Assembly (NCBI RefSeq): GCF_009688965.1
Contig: NZ_AP021875.1
Span: 2,294,001 to 2,358,000 of the forward strand
DNA length: 64,000 nucleotides
Direction: 5' to 3'
Source of the DNA: Desulfosarcina widdelii
GTDB taxonomy: Bacteria; Desulfobacterota; Desulfobacteria; Desulfobacterales; Desulfosarcinaceae
Shown: positions 18,259-27,539 of the stretch, in pieces
Numbering within the stretch: position 1 is the first letter of the stretch
Layout of the letters: the number at the start of each line of letters is the position of its first letter
Position numbers and translations under genes: made by a program
The notes under the pieces: generated by a model
Databases searched by the model: none
Told to the model about the DNA's origin: nothing
Seen by the model: the letters and a program-made list of their open reading frames with translations, nothing else

Positions 18259-20100
18259 TCATGCTTCGAACGGAATGCGGAAATGGCAGATACCATCTAC
18301 CGCTGTCATTACAATTTTCATCCCACTGTTTTTAAATATTTTTATCATCGCGGTGTTCGTACTGAGGACGTCCGCCCAGAACCCTTTCAGGGAGCGCTCC
18401 CGGGCCAGCCTGACGAGCAACTGGAACAAATAGGTGGATATGCCAAGACGCTGGTAGGATTCATCCACCACAAAGGCAAGCTCCGCCCACTGGCCGTCCG
18501 GATCCAGGAGGTATCTGGCCTCGGCGATAATCACGCCCTCTCCGGGTGCACCGACCACACCTACAATGGACATCACCTGACTCCAATCGACATTGACGTA
18601 GGTCTGCATGCGGGTATGCGGCATAGCTTGCAGGGTAGAGAAATAGCGGTAATAAACCGCCTCGTCAGAAAAACGGTAGAATAGCCGTCGCATATCTTCT
18701 TCGTCCGAAGGTCGAATGGGCCTGAAACGCACTTCCGCACCGCCCTTGAATTTCCGACACGCATTGATCTGTAAAGGATAAGAGTGGGCGCTTTCCGGTA
18801 GGTAAATCTGATCTGGATAGAGAATGCGTTCGGCCTTGGCCGCGCCAATCAGATCGACACGATCCTCGGGATGGGCTATTTCAATCAGGGCCTGTGCTCT
18901 TTCGCGCAGGGTGAGTCCCTTGAGGCTGGCCACTCCAAATTCAGTGACCACAAAGTCCACGCCCTCCCTGAAATCGAATCGGTTTTTCAATCCCTCAATG
19001 GAAATGGTGATGTTGGGCCTGCCTTCGGCGGTTCTGCTCGGAAACCCAAAAATGGTGCAACCCTCATTCGAAATCTGGGATCCACTGATCAAGGCCAGGA
19101 CTTCGGCGGGACCGCTGGCGATATTTCCGAGTCCCGTATGCAACGCAATCCGACCGGTGATATCCACCTGCCGGGCGGCGATAATGGAGACGAAACGGGG
19201 ATTGAGACCTATATTGAGCGGGTCGAAGACTTTGTCCACCGGTTGGAATTCGATAAGCGGATTTTGTTCTATCCATTTCAGGAGGCATACGGTGCCGAAG
19301 GCATAGGAGGCAATCGATTTCCTTCTGAAACGCTCCTTGTAACGGTTGGTTACTGCCCCGCTGTTGACCAAGTCCATCAGGGCATCACTGAAGAATGGGG
19401 AGTGAATCCCGAGATGCTGTTTGCCGGTCAAGCGCCGGCCGACCGCTTCGAACAGGGGCCCGATGGAAAAAGCGAGACAACTGCCATCCATGATCAGCGG
19501 TTCCATGTTCGTGGCGATCAGATCGAATACCGGATCGACCATTGGGCGTTCGAAGGTAACCGGTGGCATATCGGATTCGACCAGCATGTCGAAATCGGAA
19601 ATCGGCACAAAAGTATCGCCAAGGGTACGCGGCACCCATGGATTGATTTCACCGACTGCCAGGGACGCCTGCTCCATGGCAAGCCGGGCCACATCAACGG
19701 AGACGCCCAGGCTGCTGAAACCGTTGGGGTCCGGAGGCGTGATCTGAACGAACACCGCATCCACGCGGATTTTGCGTTTTTCCAGCAATGCGGGAATGCG
19801 CGACAGATAGCATGGGATCAGATCCACGTGACCGGCGGCAATGGCCTCATCGGCCACCCATCCCGAGAAAAAGGTCTTCAATCTGAATTTGTGACTCTGG
19901 AGATTCTTCAGTGAGATCGCATCGGCGAGGCTGAGCAGCTGGATTAATTCAAGATCTTGAAGATTTGAAGACTGTGTGACCATTAACTGGTTTACGAGGG
20001 TGCGGGGTTCGGCGGGGCCGGTGGAGAGGAACACACGCATGCCGGGACGCAGTCGCTGGATGACGGCCTCTGCTGAAACCCGCTTTTGCTTCCAATCCAT
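18259..20100 (-). CDS. Acetyl-CoA hydrolase/CoA-transferase fused to GNAT acetyltransferase
   Basis: A 613-residue two-domain cytoplasmic protein. Residues 1-450 are an acetyl-CoA hydrolase/4-hydroxybutyrate CoA-transferase family domain (LSTGPAEPRTLVNQL, HTGLGNIASGPAEV, GVDFVVTEFGVASLKG). Residues about 455-613 are a GNAT N-acetyltransferase domain beginning VRFRPIRPSDEEDMRRL, with an AELAFVVDESYQRLGI acetyl-CoA-binding strand-loop. The start is fixed by GGAGGTGCGCA before ATG 20100. The fusion could link CoA-thioester turnover to protein lysine acylation. Partner CBS gene follows directly. Activity of either half is untested. Confidence 0.88.
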   Translation of the reverse strand: MDWKQKRVSAEAVIQRLRPGMRVFLSTGPAEPRTLVNQLMVTQSSNLQDLELIQLLSLADAISLKNLQSHKFRLKTFFSGWVADEAIAAGHVDLIPCYLSRIPALLEKRKIRVDAVFVQITPPDPNGFSSLGVSVDVARLAMEQASLAVGEINPWVPRTLGDTFVPISDFDMLVESDMPPVTFERPMVDPVFDLIATNMEPLIMDGSCLAFSIGPLFEAVGRRLTGKQHLGIHSPFFSDALMDLVNSGAVTNRYKERFRRKSIASYAFGTVCLLKWIEQNPLIEFQPVDKVFDPLNIGLNPRFVSIIAARQVDITGRIALHTGLGNIASGPAEVLALISGSQISNEGCTIFGFPSRTAEGRPNITISIEGLKNRFDFREGVDFVVTEFGVASLKGLTLRERAQALIEIAHPEDRVDLIGAAKAERILYPDQIYLPESAHSYPLQINACRKFKGGAEVRFRPIRPSDEEDMRRLFYRFSDEAVYYRYFSTLQAMPHTRMQTYVNVDWSQVMSIVGVVGAPGEGVIIAEARYLLDPDGQWAELAFVVDESYQRLGISTYLFQLLVRLARERSLKGFWADVLSTNTAMIKIFKNSGMKIVMTAVDGICHFRIPFEA

Positions 20101-20728
20101 TGCGCACCTCCATGATGGAACATGCAGACCGGAAACGCCGTTGGCGGAACGTATCATTATCAAAGCAGACGATCAGCGCACGCGTGGAGGAAGGAAGAAC
20201 GTTCGGAAGAATGTACGGGCAGCTTCGTACGTACCCGCTCAAACCGAATTTGTGTTGCCTACTTAAGGGATGTTCCCATAAATGTTACGGAAACCATCTA
20301 CATATCGTGTGCTTAAATCAAGAATAGCATACGCGCTTCATTCGTCAAGATGATACTGGAAGGCCGGTCCACTGATAGACGATGGAACTTGAGTCAACTA
20401 AGCTACCAGGAAAAGACAGTCATATAAAACATGTTGTACAGGGTCATTTTTATTTGATATTGCAGGATAGTCGAATCTATCAAAATCAATATCAGTTCTA
20501 ACTCTGATAACGATTACAATACTCTTAAGTTTTCCATACGTCCACCTTCGGACTGGCTATTCAAAGGTCTGTAGCTACTCCCGTTGCATGTTTGTTCACA
20601 AGTGATAGGCTTCGGTTCCTGGCAAGGCTCGAGCGGAAGATATATTGCGGGCTTGAGAGGTTGAGGGATTCCCATTTCAACCAATTCCGGAACCCCTCAA
20701 TCCCTTATATCTAACTCGTGATCTGCGT
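20101..20728. other. Long intergenic region, no gene recognised
   Basis: About 630 bp of AT-richer DNA upstream of the CoA-transferase gene. An inverted repeat TGATATTG (20455-20462)/CAATATCA (20487-20494), with an inner GATAG/CTATC pair, can form a hairpin. At 20594-20636 there is a solitary left arm of the palindromic element found complete at 20729-20894. Short reading frames here lack ribosome sites. The CoA-transferase promoter should lie in the first 200 bp. Confidence 0.45.
20594..20636. repeat. Half copy (left arm) of the large palindromic element
   Basis: This stretch starts GTTCACAAGTG and continues CTTCGGTTCCTGGCAA, matching the left arm of the complete element at 20733 with only a few differences. 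No matching right arm follows. It looks like a decayed or partial copy. Confidence 0.6.
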
Positions 20729-20894
20729 GTTCGTTCACAAGTGGCAGATTTCGGTTCCTGGCAAAGATCGAGCGAGTTGGCAACCGGAGGCGCCCCGAAG
20801 GAAGTGCCCTTGGGGTGAATAGTGGGCCTATTTCGAGGATTGCCTACGAGCGAGCACGCCGCCAGGGATCGAAAGATGCCGCTTGTGGATGAAT
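20729..20894. repeat. Large imperfect palindromic element A, at the 3' end of xsc
   Basis: The left arm (from GTTCACAAGTGGCAGATTTC at 20733) is complementary over about 55 nt to the right arm ending GCTTGTGGATGAAT at 20894. On the minus strand it begins one base after the xsc stop codon. It shares edges and design, but not stem sequence, with elements at 25506, 27396 and 41366. It may shape the mRNA 3' end or be a non-autonomous mobile palindrome. Confidence 0.75.
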
Positions 20895-20895
20895 G

Positions 20896-22629
20896 CTATT
20901 TGGCGTTCAGGTGGCTGTACTTCTCCAGATATCTTACCGGCATATTCAACGCATCCCGCCGGAAGGGCTCAGCCAGCACTTCTTCTCCGCCCTGAACGAT
21001 GGCGTTGATCACGCAGGGACGGTTGGAGGCAATGGCTTCCCGGACGGCGTCTCCGACCTGGTCGGGATGGTCCACCCGGATTCCCAGCGCACCCATGTCC
21101 TCGGCCACCTGGGCATAATCGGGGTTGTCCGGCAGGTTGGCGCCCACGAAGCGATTGTCATAGTAGTCGATCTGGTTCTTCTTCTCGGCCCCCCATTCGT
21201 AATTGGTGGCCACGATGGCGATCACCGGGATGTTCTCCCGCACGGCGGTCATCACCTCGGCGATGCCGCTGATGCCGTAAGCCCCGTCTCCCTGGAAGGC
21301 GATCACCGGGGCATCGGGTTGGGCAATCTTGCAGCCCAGGGCCGCGCCGTAGGCAAAGCCGCAGTTGCCCCAGGAGAGCGCGGAAATGTGCTGCCGGACG
21401 CCCTCGAACTTCAGGTAGCTGTTGATCATGGATGAGTTGTTGCCGATGTCGGTGGTGACGATGCTGTTCGCCGGCAGGGCGCGGGTCCACTCCTGATGAA
21501 ACCGCCGCGGATGCATGGGGGCGCTCTGATCGCTGGCGCTCCAGTTGTCCAGTTCATCGTCCCAGGTATTTTTCTCGCGCTGCACGTCTTCCAGGCGTCC
21601 GGCATCCGGTTGGCGATCCGGGGCCATCTCTTTGATCCGCGCCAGCAGGAGCGTGGTAAATTCCTTCACATCACCGCAGCTGTATACATCGGCCCGTTTG
21701 GACAGGCCCAGTGCGTTGATGTTGGTGTCACACTGGATCAGCCTGGCGTTGTCCGGCCAGTAGGTTATTTCGTATTGGGGCAGCGTGCCGAACGGTCCTA
21801 AACGCGTGCCCAGGGCGATGACCACGTCGGCCTTTGCGATGGTTCGCATGGCCGCCTTGCTGCCGCAGTATCCGATGGGACCGCAGGCCAGTTCGTGACC
21901 GGCGGGAAAGGTGTCGTTGTGCAGGTAGGAGTTGACCACCGGCGCCGTCAGGGTTTCGGCCAGAAGACGGACCGCATCCGCGGCATCGGCCTGGGCGACG
22001 CCGCCGCCGGAAACGATCACCGGGTATTTGGCTTTGACGATGATGTCGGCCGCTTTTTCCAGATCCTGCAGGGAGCCGGCGCCCCGCTTGATAACGGGCG
22101 TCTCGTAAATCTCGTCTTCGCAGACGCCATAGAAAAAGTCCCTGGGAATGTTGAGCTGGGTGGGACCGTTGAGATTCTTGGCCATATAGAACGCGCGCCG
22201 AGCCAGTTCGGCCATGCGCTGGGGCTGGTTTACCCGAACCTGGTAGACGGTCTGACGCTCGAACATGGCCATCTGGTCCAGTTCCTGAAAACCGCCCGTG
22301 CCGATCCCCATGGAACCGGTTTCCGGGGTCAGAGCCACTACCGGGCTGTGGGCCCAGTAGGCCGCTACCATGGCCGATACGAAGTTGGCCGCGCCGGGGC
22401 CGTTCTGGCCGATGCAGCACTGGGGTTTGCCGGTCACCCGGGCCAGGCCGTCGGCGGCATGGGTGGCCGCCTGTTCGTGGGCCACGGGGATGAATCGGAT
22501 GCCCGCTGCGGGAAAAAGATCCAGCGCATCCATGTAAGCCGAACCGACGATGCCGAATACGTTTTCAACACCTTCAGCCACCAGGGTTTCCACCAGCGCC
22601 TCGCTGGGCGTCATTTTCTGCTTTGCCAT
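20896..22629 (-). CDS. xsc: Sulfoacetaldehyde acetyltransferase
   Basis: A 577-residue thiamine-diphosphate enzyme that converts sulfoacetaldehyde and phosphate to acetyl phosphate and sulfite. The N-terminal part (PSEALVETLVAEGVENVFG, SAYMDALDLFPAAGIRFIP, HEQAATHAADGLARVTG) is recalled as typical Xsc sequence; the catalytic Glu is in HEQAA. The ThDP/Mg motif GDGAYGISG...ATN is near residue 445. GAAGGAG lies 8 nt before ATG 22629; an upstream GTG at 22638 is too close to it. The TetR gene ends 13 bp upstream, so both are one operon. In a sulfate reducer the released sulfite would serve as electron acceptor. Confidence 0.93.
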   Translation of the reverse strand: MAKQKMTPSEALVETLVAEGVENVFGIVGSAYMDALDLFPAAGIRFIPVAHEQAATHAADGLARVTGKPQCCIGQNGPGAANFVSAMVAAYWAHSPVVALTPETGSMGIGTGGFQELDQMAMFERQTVYQVRVNQPQRMAELARRAFYMAKNLNGPTQLNIPRDFFYGVCEDEIYETPVIKRGAGSLQDLEKAADIIVKAKYPVIVSGGGVAQADAADAVRLLAETLTAPVVNSYLHNDTFPAGHELACGPIGYCGSKAAMRTIAKADVVIALGTRLGPFGTLPQYEITYWPDNARLIQCDTNINALGLSKRADVYSCGDVKEFTTLLLARIKEMAPDRQPDAGRLEDVQREKNTWDDELDNWSASDQSAPMHPRRFHQEWTRALPANSIVTTDIGNNSSMINSYLKFEGVRQHISALSWGNCGFAYGAALGCKIAQPDAPVIAFQGDGAYGISGIAEVMTAVRENIPVIAIVATNYEWGAEKKNQIDYYDNRFVGANLPDNPDYAQVAEDMGALGIRVDHPDQVGDAVREAIASNRPCVINAIVQGGEEVLAEPFRRDALNMPVRYLEKYSHLNAK

Positions 22630-22642
22630 GGGTTTCACTCCT

Positions 22643-23272
22643 TCATACTGTTGTAGTTTTCAGCCCTTCGATCAACTGCTCCACCGCATAATGGAAAATT
22701 CGGTGATGCTCTTCTCCTTCCAGAACCGTGTCCTCCAGTTTTTTAAACTGGGTCAATCCGTGCAGCGCACCCCAGAACATCACGGCCCATTTTTTTGAAT
22801 CCACGGACCGGAACCGGCCGTCTTTGATGCCGGCATGGACGAACTGCTCAATCAACTCAAGGATGCGGCTTCCTTTACGGTCGATGCGCTGCTTCATCTC
22901 AGCGCCCAAAATCACTGTAGGGGTGGCCAAAAAATAATTGATAATGTCAAAATAGTCCTTGTGTTCATTGCTGAATTCCAGGTAAGCGCTGCCGGTCCGG
23001 CGAAGCTTCTCGTCCGGCGGGAAATCTTCTCCTCCGATGGCATCGATGGTTTTAAAAAGAATGTCCAGACCCTCTTCCTGCAGCCAGTAGAAGATCTCCT
23101 CCTTGCTCTGGTAATAGAAGTAGATCGTGCCGACCCCCAGCTCGGCCTTGCGGGCGATCTGGTTAATGCTGGTGGCCTGAATGCCCTTTTTGAACAGGAG
23201 ATTTCTGGCCGCCGTAAGGATCTGCCCCTTGCGGGCCTCTTTTTCCCTTTCGCGTCTCTCTTTCAATCCCAT
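22643..23272 (-). CDS. TetR/AcrR-family regulator next to xsc
   Basis: A 209-residue regulator with an N-terminal helix-turn-helix (TSINQIARKAELGVGTIYFYYQSKEEIF, about residues 33-61) typical of TetR, and a helical ligand-binding C-terminal domain (TIDAIGGEDFPPDEKLRRTG onward). It is followed by xsc after 13 bp and preceded by a dehydrogenase pair on the same strand. The likely ligand is a substrate or CoA intermediate of this cluster; which one cannot be told. Confidence 0.9.
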   Translation of the reverse strand: MGLKERREREKEARKGQILTAARNLLFKKGIQATSINQIARKAELGVGTIYFYYQSKEEIFYWLQEEGLDILFKTIDAIGGEDFPPDEKLRRTGSAYLEFSNEHKDYFDIINYFLATPTVILGAEMKQRIDRKGSRILELIEQFVHAGIKDGRFRSVDSKKWAVMFWGALHGLTQFKKLEDTVLEGEEHHRIFHYAVEQLIEGLKTTTV

Positions 23273-23335
23273 CGTGTCATTCGCCTATGATCGATGCTAA
23301 CCCAAAATATCCATTCCGAGGATGAACTTCTTTAT

Positions 23336-23611
23336 TCATTCACCGGCTGGCGGCCGAATGGTCAACTGGCCGTCGGCCAAGAGGTAACCGAACCATGGCC
23401 GCTGGCGTTTCATGTGGCAGTGCCCGACCGGGCACCAGCGCACCGGATCGGACTCCGGCACGCGCACTCGGCCTCCGTTCTCCCGGGCTTTTCTTCTGGC
23501 CCAGCGGTCGGCCGCCTCCTCATCGGGCGCATACCCGCCGTGATACTGGGTCCTGCCCACGCAATGCAGATATCCGTACACCAGTTCAAAGCGTTGTTCC
23601 GAAGTACTCAA
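23336..23611 (-). CDS. Small conserved-looking protein of unknown function
   Basis: A 91-residue soluble protein, not recognised. It is rich in Trp, Arg, Gly and Pro and contains VRWCPVGHCHM, whose two Cys and two His could bind a metal ion. No signal peptide or membrane segment. Its ATG overlaps the stop codon of the dehydrogenase gene (ATGA at 23608-23611), which is good evidence that it is real and co-translated with it. Confidence 0.65.
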   Translation of the reverse strand: MSTSEQRFELVYGYLHCVGRTQYHGGYAPDEEAADRWARRKARENGGRVRVPESDPVRWCPVGHCHMKRQRPWFGYLLADGQLTIRPPAGE

Positions 23612-24420
23612 TGCTCCAACTCCGATTGGAGCTGCCGGGCCATGCGCCGCTCGTAAAATCCTGGCGCCAGCCGGCTGACCCAGTACCCCAGCTTACCGAC
23701 AGCGGTGAGCACCAGCAGGTCTTTTTCTCTCTCGGCACCGCGAAAAATAATTTCGGCGGCGTGCTCCGGTGTATCCTGGCGGCCGATACGGGACTGGGGA
23801 TGGCGGGTGACCTCTCCGTCGCCCCCCAGCGCCCGATCCTGCAGATTGGTTTTGATAAAACCGGGGCAGACCACCATGACGTGAACGCCCTTGTCCCGCA
23901 CTTCGCTGCGCAACGAGGTGAACAGGCCGTGCATGGCGTGCTTGCTGGCGGCATACCCGGTGCGTCCCAGCAGCGGCGCCAGGCCGGCGATACTTTCGTT
24001 GGAAATGATCAATCCGCCTCGCCGGATCAGGCTGTCGATGGCGGCCTTGGTGCAGTAAAGGGCGCCGAAAAAATTGACCGCCATGACCCGCTCGTAAACT
24101 TCGATGCGGGTTTCCACAAAGGCACTGCGCTGGGTGATGCCGGCATTGTTAAACAGCACATCGACACCGCCAAAACGCTCGATTACGGTTTCGATGGCCG
24201 CCTCGCAATCCGCGCGCCGGGTTACGTCGCACCGCCGAGTCATGACCGGGTAGCCGGCCTCGACGAATTCCCGTTCGCATTGCTCAAGCCGGGTTTCGTC
24301 CATATCCAGCAGGGCACAAATCGCCCCGGCCCTGGCGAACCGCCAGGCCACGGCCAGTCCGATACCACTGGCCCCTCCGGTGACGACGACGACCTTGTTG
24401 TCGAATGATCGCTTAACCAC
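23608..24420 (-). CDS. Short-chain dehydrogenase/reductase (SDR)
   Basis: A 270-residue classical SDR with the cofactor motif TGGASGIG, NNAG, catalytic Ser in ISNESIAG and YAASK. Asp in LLDMDE after the second strand favours NAD(H). GTG 24420 is preferred because GAGGGAG lies 8 nt upstream; a TTG at 24441 would precede that site. The C-terminus is slightly longer than usual and basic, as in membrane-associated SDRs acting on lipophilic alcohols. Lies between the BASS transporter gene and the small coupled protein gene. Substrate unknown. Confidence 0.88.
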   Translation of the reverse strand: MVKRSFDNKVVVVTGGASGIGLAVAWRFARAGAICALLDMDETRLEQCEREFVEAGYPVMTRRCDVTRRADCEAAIETVIERFGGVDVLFNNAGITQRSAFVETRIEVYERVMAVNFFGALYCTKAAIDSLIRRGGLIISNESIAGLAPLLGRTGYAASKHAMHGLFTSLRSEVRDKGVHVMVVCPGFIKTNLQDRALGGDGEVTRHPQSRIGRQDTPEHAAEIIFRGAEREKDLLVLTAVGKLGYWVSRLAPGFYERRMARQLQSELEH

Positions 24421-24469
24421 TACTATGTCTCCCTCTATCAAGACCCATCCAGATTCTGGTTGGCGCTAT

Positions 24470-25411
24470 TTATAGCCGACAGTCTACGTCATCTCCCTGT
24501 TCCGCCTCCGGCAGCGGTCGCCGGGTGAAGATAAAGGCCGTGGTCAGCCCGGAGATGATGTGCCAGACGCCCCACCAGGCCACCAGAATGGCCATGCCGC
24601 CCAGGCCGTCGAAAAAGTTGAACACCAGAACCAGCCCCAGGGCCGAATTCTGAATTCCCACTTCGATGCAGGTGGCCCGTGCATCGCGCTCGGGAAGCCT
24701 TGCCAGACGCCCGGACCAGTAACCCAGATTCAGGGCCAGCAGATTGTGGACAAAGACGGCAAACATCACCAGCCCCACATAACGGAGAAAATTGCTCCAG
24801 TTGGCAGCCAGAGCCCCGCAAACGATCAGGATAAAGAAGAGCAGCGAGAAGATTTTAAAGGGGCGGCGTACGCGGTCGGAAAGGTTGGGGAACATGCGCC
24901 GCATGACCTGTCCGACGATCAGCGGGATCCCAAGAATGACGAAAACCGTGACGAACACGTCCATGGGGCTGAGGCTGACCTGGCGAAGAATCTCGGCGGT
25001 GGCGGGATTGAGACCGCCCCATATGGACAGGTTCAGGGGGGTCATGAAAATGGCCGCAATGGTGGAGATGGCCGTCATGGAGATGGAGACCGCACAGTTC
25101 CCCTTGGCCAGGTAGGTCATGATGTTGGATACGTTGCCGCCGGGACAGGCCGCCACCAGGATCATCCCCAGGGCCATGGAAGGATAGGGCCGCAGCACCA
25201 AGGTCAAAAGGAAGGTGAATGCCGGCAGCAGGATGAACTGGGCCAGCAGACCGATGCCGGGCGCTCTTGGAGAGAACAGGATGCGCTTGAAATCTTCCAG
25301 CTTTAAATCCAGGGAAACGCCCAGCATCATCAGGCCGATGGCGGCATTGATCACCATGAGCCCCTGGGGGTTGAAGTTGAGCCTGACTTGATCGATGGCG
25401 AACGGATCCAT
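24470..25411 (-). CDS. BASS/SBF-family sodium-dependent organic-anion transporter
   Basis: A 313-residue inner-membrane protein with about nine hydrophobic helices. AACPGGNVSNIMTYLAKGN is the conserved BASS-family motif around the sodium sites, and the second half carries EVGIQNSALGLVLV, the other crossing-helix motif. Family members carry bile acids, pyruvate, pantoate or other organic anions with sodium. GGAG precedes ATG 25411. The setting beside Xsc and a second ThDP lyase makes a sulfonate or short keto-acid a reasonable cargo; that is inference. Confidence 0.9.
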   Translation of the reverse strand: MDPFAIDQVRLNFNPQGLMVINAAIGLMMLGVSLDLKLEDFKRILFSPRAPGIGLLAQFILLPAFTFLLTLVLRPYPSMALGMILVAACPGGNVSNIMTYLAKGNCAVSISMTAISTIAAIFMTPLNLSIWGGLNPATAEILRQVSLSPMDVFVTVFVILGIPLIVGQVMRRMFPNLSDRVRRPFKIFSLLFFILIVCGALAANWSNFLRYVGLVMFAVFVHNLLALNLGYWSGRLARLPERDARATCIEVGIQNSALGLVLVFNFFDGLGGMAILVAWWGVWHIISGLTTAFIFTRRPLPEAEQGDDVDCRL

Positions 25412-25505
25412 GCGGGTGTCTCCTCAGTTGTCGTTTGAAGCAGATGCCAGAGGTCAGATGACGGAGGACAGATTTCTGACTTCGGATTTCAGATGCCTGC
25501 AGTGA

Positions 25506-25646
25506 GTCTGTTCAAAGGCGGCAGGTTGAGGTTCAGACCAAGGCCGCAGGAGAATTGCAACCGCAGGCGCAGCAGCGCTACGTTGAGGATTGTAATTCTC
25601 TGAAAGCGCGGATATTGACCTCAAGATGCCGCCTCTGAATGGACAC
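25506..25646. repeat. Large imperfect palindromic element B, at the 3' end of the ThDP enzyme gene
   Basis: The left arm GTTCAAAGGCGGCAGGTTG (from 25510) pairs with the right arm that ends GCCGCCTCTGAATGGACAC (25646); the pairing continues inward through GAGAATTGCAA/TTGTAATTCTC. On the minus strand it starts one base after the TAG stop at 25648. Stem sequence differs from the other copies while edges and size are kept. Confidence 0.75.
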
Positions 25647-25647
25647 G

Positions 25648-27342
25648 CTATGCTTTGTAAGCCCCCACATTGGCCAACGCCATACTCCCCGGGCTGACCG
25701 TCGTCGGATCGGTCATTACGTTGATGCAGCAGGTTTTTCCCGACGCGAAGGCGGCTTCCAGGGCCGGCTGGATATCTTCCGGCTTTTCCACCAAAAACCC
25801 TTTGCCGCCAATGGCTTCAACCATCTTGTGGTAGTCTACCGGTCCGATGAGGGTGCCGGCCTCGATGGCATGCCCGATGCGGATCTCCTGGCTGTGGCGA
25901 ATCATGCCCCAGCCCAGGTCGTTGCAGATCACCACCACGATGGCAAGCCCTTTGCGGATGGCGTTCTCGAACTCCATGAAGTTGAATCCGATGCTGCCGT
26001 CGCCGTTGATCAGCAGCACCCGCTGGTCCGGATATCTCCATTTGGCGGCAACAGCATATGGCAGGCCCACACCCAGGCTGCCGAAAATGCCGTAGTCCAG
26101 ATAGCGGCCCGGCGTTTTCACCGTACGGGTCATGCCCATCCAAGTGGTGGTGTCGCCACCGTCGGCCACCACGATGTCGTCGCCGCGGTCCATGAAGCGG
26201 TCCACCTCGCGGGCCAGGCGCAGGGGGTGGATCGGGGTGGCGTCGCTTTCCCATTGAGCCTGGCTGGGTGCCTTGCCGTCGGCATCGGCCTTGCGCAGGG
26301 TTTCGATCCAGCCGGCAAACCGCTTGCCGAGGCTGCCTGCAAGGCCCTTGTCGGCGATCATCGTGTTGCAGACGCCCAGAAAGGCCTTGAGGTCGCTGAC
26401 GATGGGCAGGTCGATGTGGCGGTTGCGCCCGATCTCTTCGGGCAGGATGTCCACCTGCACCATCTTCGCCGCCGGGTTGAACACGTCACCGAACATGTAA
26501 TACAAGGAAATGCGCGTGCCGAGCACCACCACCAGATCGGTTTCCAGGTAGGCGGCAAACGCCCCGCCGGGCCGGATGGCCAGCGCCCCTTCGAAGCACT
26601 GGGGGTGCGTGTCTGGAATGGTGCCACGTCCGGACAATGTGGTAAAAATCGGCAGTCCGGTCTGTTCGGCAAAGGCGGTCAGCTCCGCTTCCGCCCCGGC
26701 CTGCCAGACGCCGGTGCCGGCAATCACCACGGGCTTTTCCGCCGCGTTGATCATCTCCAGCATCTTCTCGGCGCCGGCCAGGTCCACCGGCTTGGATTCG
26801 ATTACGGTTTCGATTCTCTTGGCGGCCTCTCTTTCGATGACCGTGTTGAGCACATCCACCGGAAATTCGAGGTACACCGGACCGGGGCGTCCGCTGCCGG
26901 CGATCCGGAAGGCCATGTCCACGAATTCCAAGACCCGCTCGGTTTTCTGGCAGACCAGCGTCTTTTTCACCATGGGGGCGATGACCGGATCCTGGAACAT
27001 GTCCTGGAGATCCAGTTTTTCCTTATGCTCCAATCCCACGCAGCCGGCAATCAAAACCATGGGCGTATTGGAGAAAAAGGCGCTGGCCACGCCGGTCAGA
27101 GCGTTGGTGAAACCGGGACCGGCAGTCACCATGGCCACGGCCGGTTTGCGGGTCATCTTGCCCCAGGCTTCTGCCATGAATAAGGCGGCCTGTTCGTGAC
27201 GGGTGTCGAACAGGGTAATGTCGGTATCTTCCAGAAACTGATAGATGGGGGTGATGTGACCTCCGCTCAACGTAAATATGGTTTCCACCTCTTTTTCGAC
27301 CAGGGCCTCTGCCACAAGCTGTCCACCGGTAACGGTCGTCAT
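25648..27342 (-). CDS. Thiamine-diphosphate enzyme, acetolactate synthase/2-hydroxyacyl-CoA lyase-like
   Basis: A 564-residue cytoplasmic enzyme with the three-domain ThDP layout: HEQAALFMAEAWG with catalytic Glu near residue 50, central domain (KPVVIAGTGVWQAGAE) and the ThDP-binding GDGSIGFNFMEFENA...CNDLGWG in the last third. It is related to acetolactate synthase large subunits and to oxalyl-CoA/2-hydroxyacyl-CoA lyases, and no small regulatory subunit gene is nearby, which argues against branched-chain biosynthesis. GAGGAG precedes ATG 27342. It may join or split a short aldehyde or acyl unit in the same pathway as Xsc; the reaction is not known. Confidence 0.85.
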   Translation of the reverse strand: MTTVTGGQLVAEALVEKEVETIFTLSGGHITPIYQFLEDTDITLFDTRHEQAALFMAEAWGKMTRKPAVAMVTAGPGFTNALTGVASAFFSNTPMVLIAGCVGLEHKEKLDLQDMFQDPVIAPMVKKTLVCQKTERVLEFVDMAFRIAGSGRPGPVYLEFPVDVLNTVIEREAAKRIETVIESKPVDLAGAEKMLEMINAAEKPVVIAGTGVWQAGAEAELTAFAEQTGLPIFTTLSGRGTIPDTHPQCFEGALAIRPGGAFAAYLETDLVVVLGTRISLYYMFGDVFNPAAKMVQVDILPEEIGRNRHIDLPIVSDLKAFLGVCNTMIADKGLAGSLGKRFAGWIETLRKADADGKAPSQAQWESDATPIHPLRLAREVDRFMDRGDDIVVADGGDTTTWMGMTRTVKTPGRYLDYGIFGSLGVGLPYAVAAKWRYPDQRVLLINGDGSIGFNFMEFENAIRKGLAIVVVICNDLGWGMIRHSQEIRIGHAIEAGTLIGPVDYHKMVEAIGGKGFLVEKPEDIQPALEAAFASGKTCCINVMTDPTTVSPGSMALANVGAYKA

Positions 27343-27395
27343 GATCCTATCTCCTCATAATGCATTGTAGTATTCGGTATTTGGTATTTGATAAT

Positions 27396-27539
27396 CGGTG
27401 TTCGTTCAGAAATGGGCAAATTTGGTCGAGATCAAGGCGTGCGAAAAATTTGACCACAGGCATATAGTTGATATTCCGAGGATCAAATTTTGAGCACAAC
27501 GCCGATATCGGGCAAATTGGCCCGTTTCTGGATGAACAC
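27396..27539. repeat. Large imperfect palindromic element C, at the 3' end of an SDR gene
   Basis: The outer arms GTGTTCGTTCAGAAATGGGC and the complement of GCCCGTTTCTGGATGAACAC differ at only four or five positions. The inner part continues the pairing (CGAGATCAAGG.../...CGCCGATATCG and AAATTTGA/TCAAATTT). On the minus strand the element begins immediately after the TAG of the SDR gene (27540-27542). It fills most of the gap to the next gene. Confidence 0.8.

Noticed and set aside
18871..19914. Plus-strand frame of 347 codons opposite the CoA-transferase
   Set aside because: Antisense to a well-supported two-domain enzyme; no start signals and no recognisable motif.
20594..20894. Possible CRISPR or tandem-repeat array from two similar GTTCACAAGTG blocks
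   Set aside because: Only two blocks, 139 bp apart and unequal; the second is the left arm of a single large palindrome. No regular spacers and no cas genes.
25639..27183. Long plus-strand reading frame (514 codons) opposite the ThDP enzyme gene
   Set aside because: It is antisense to a gene with clear ThDP motifs, has no ribosome site, and its His/Gly/Gln-rich composition is the usual result of reading GC-rich codons backwards.
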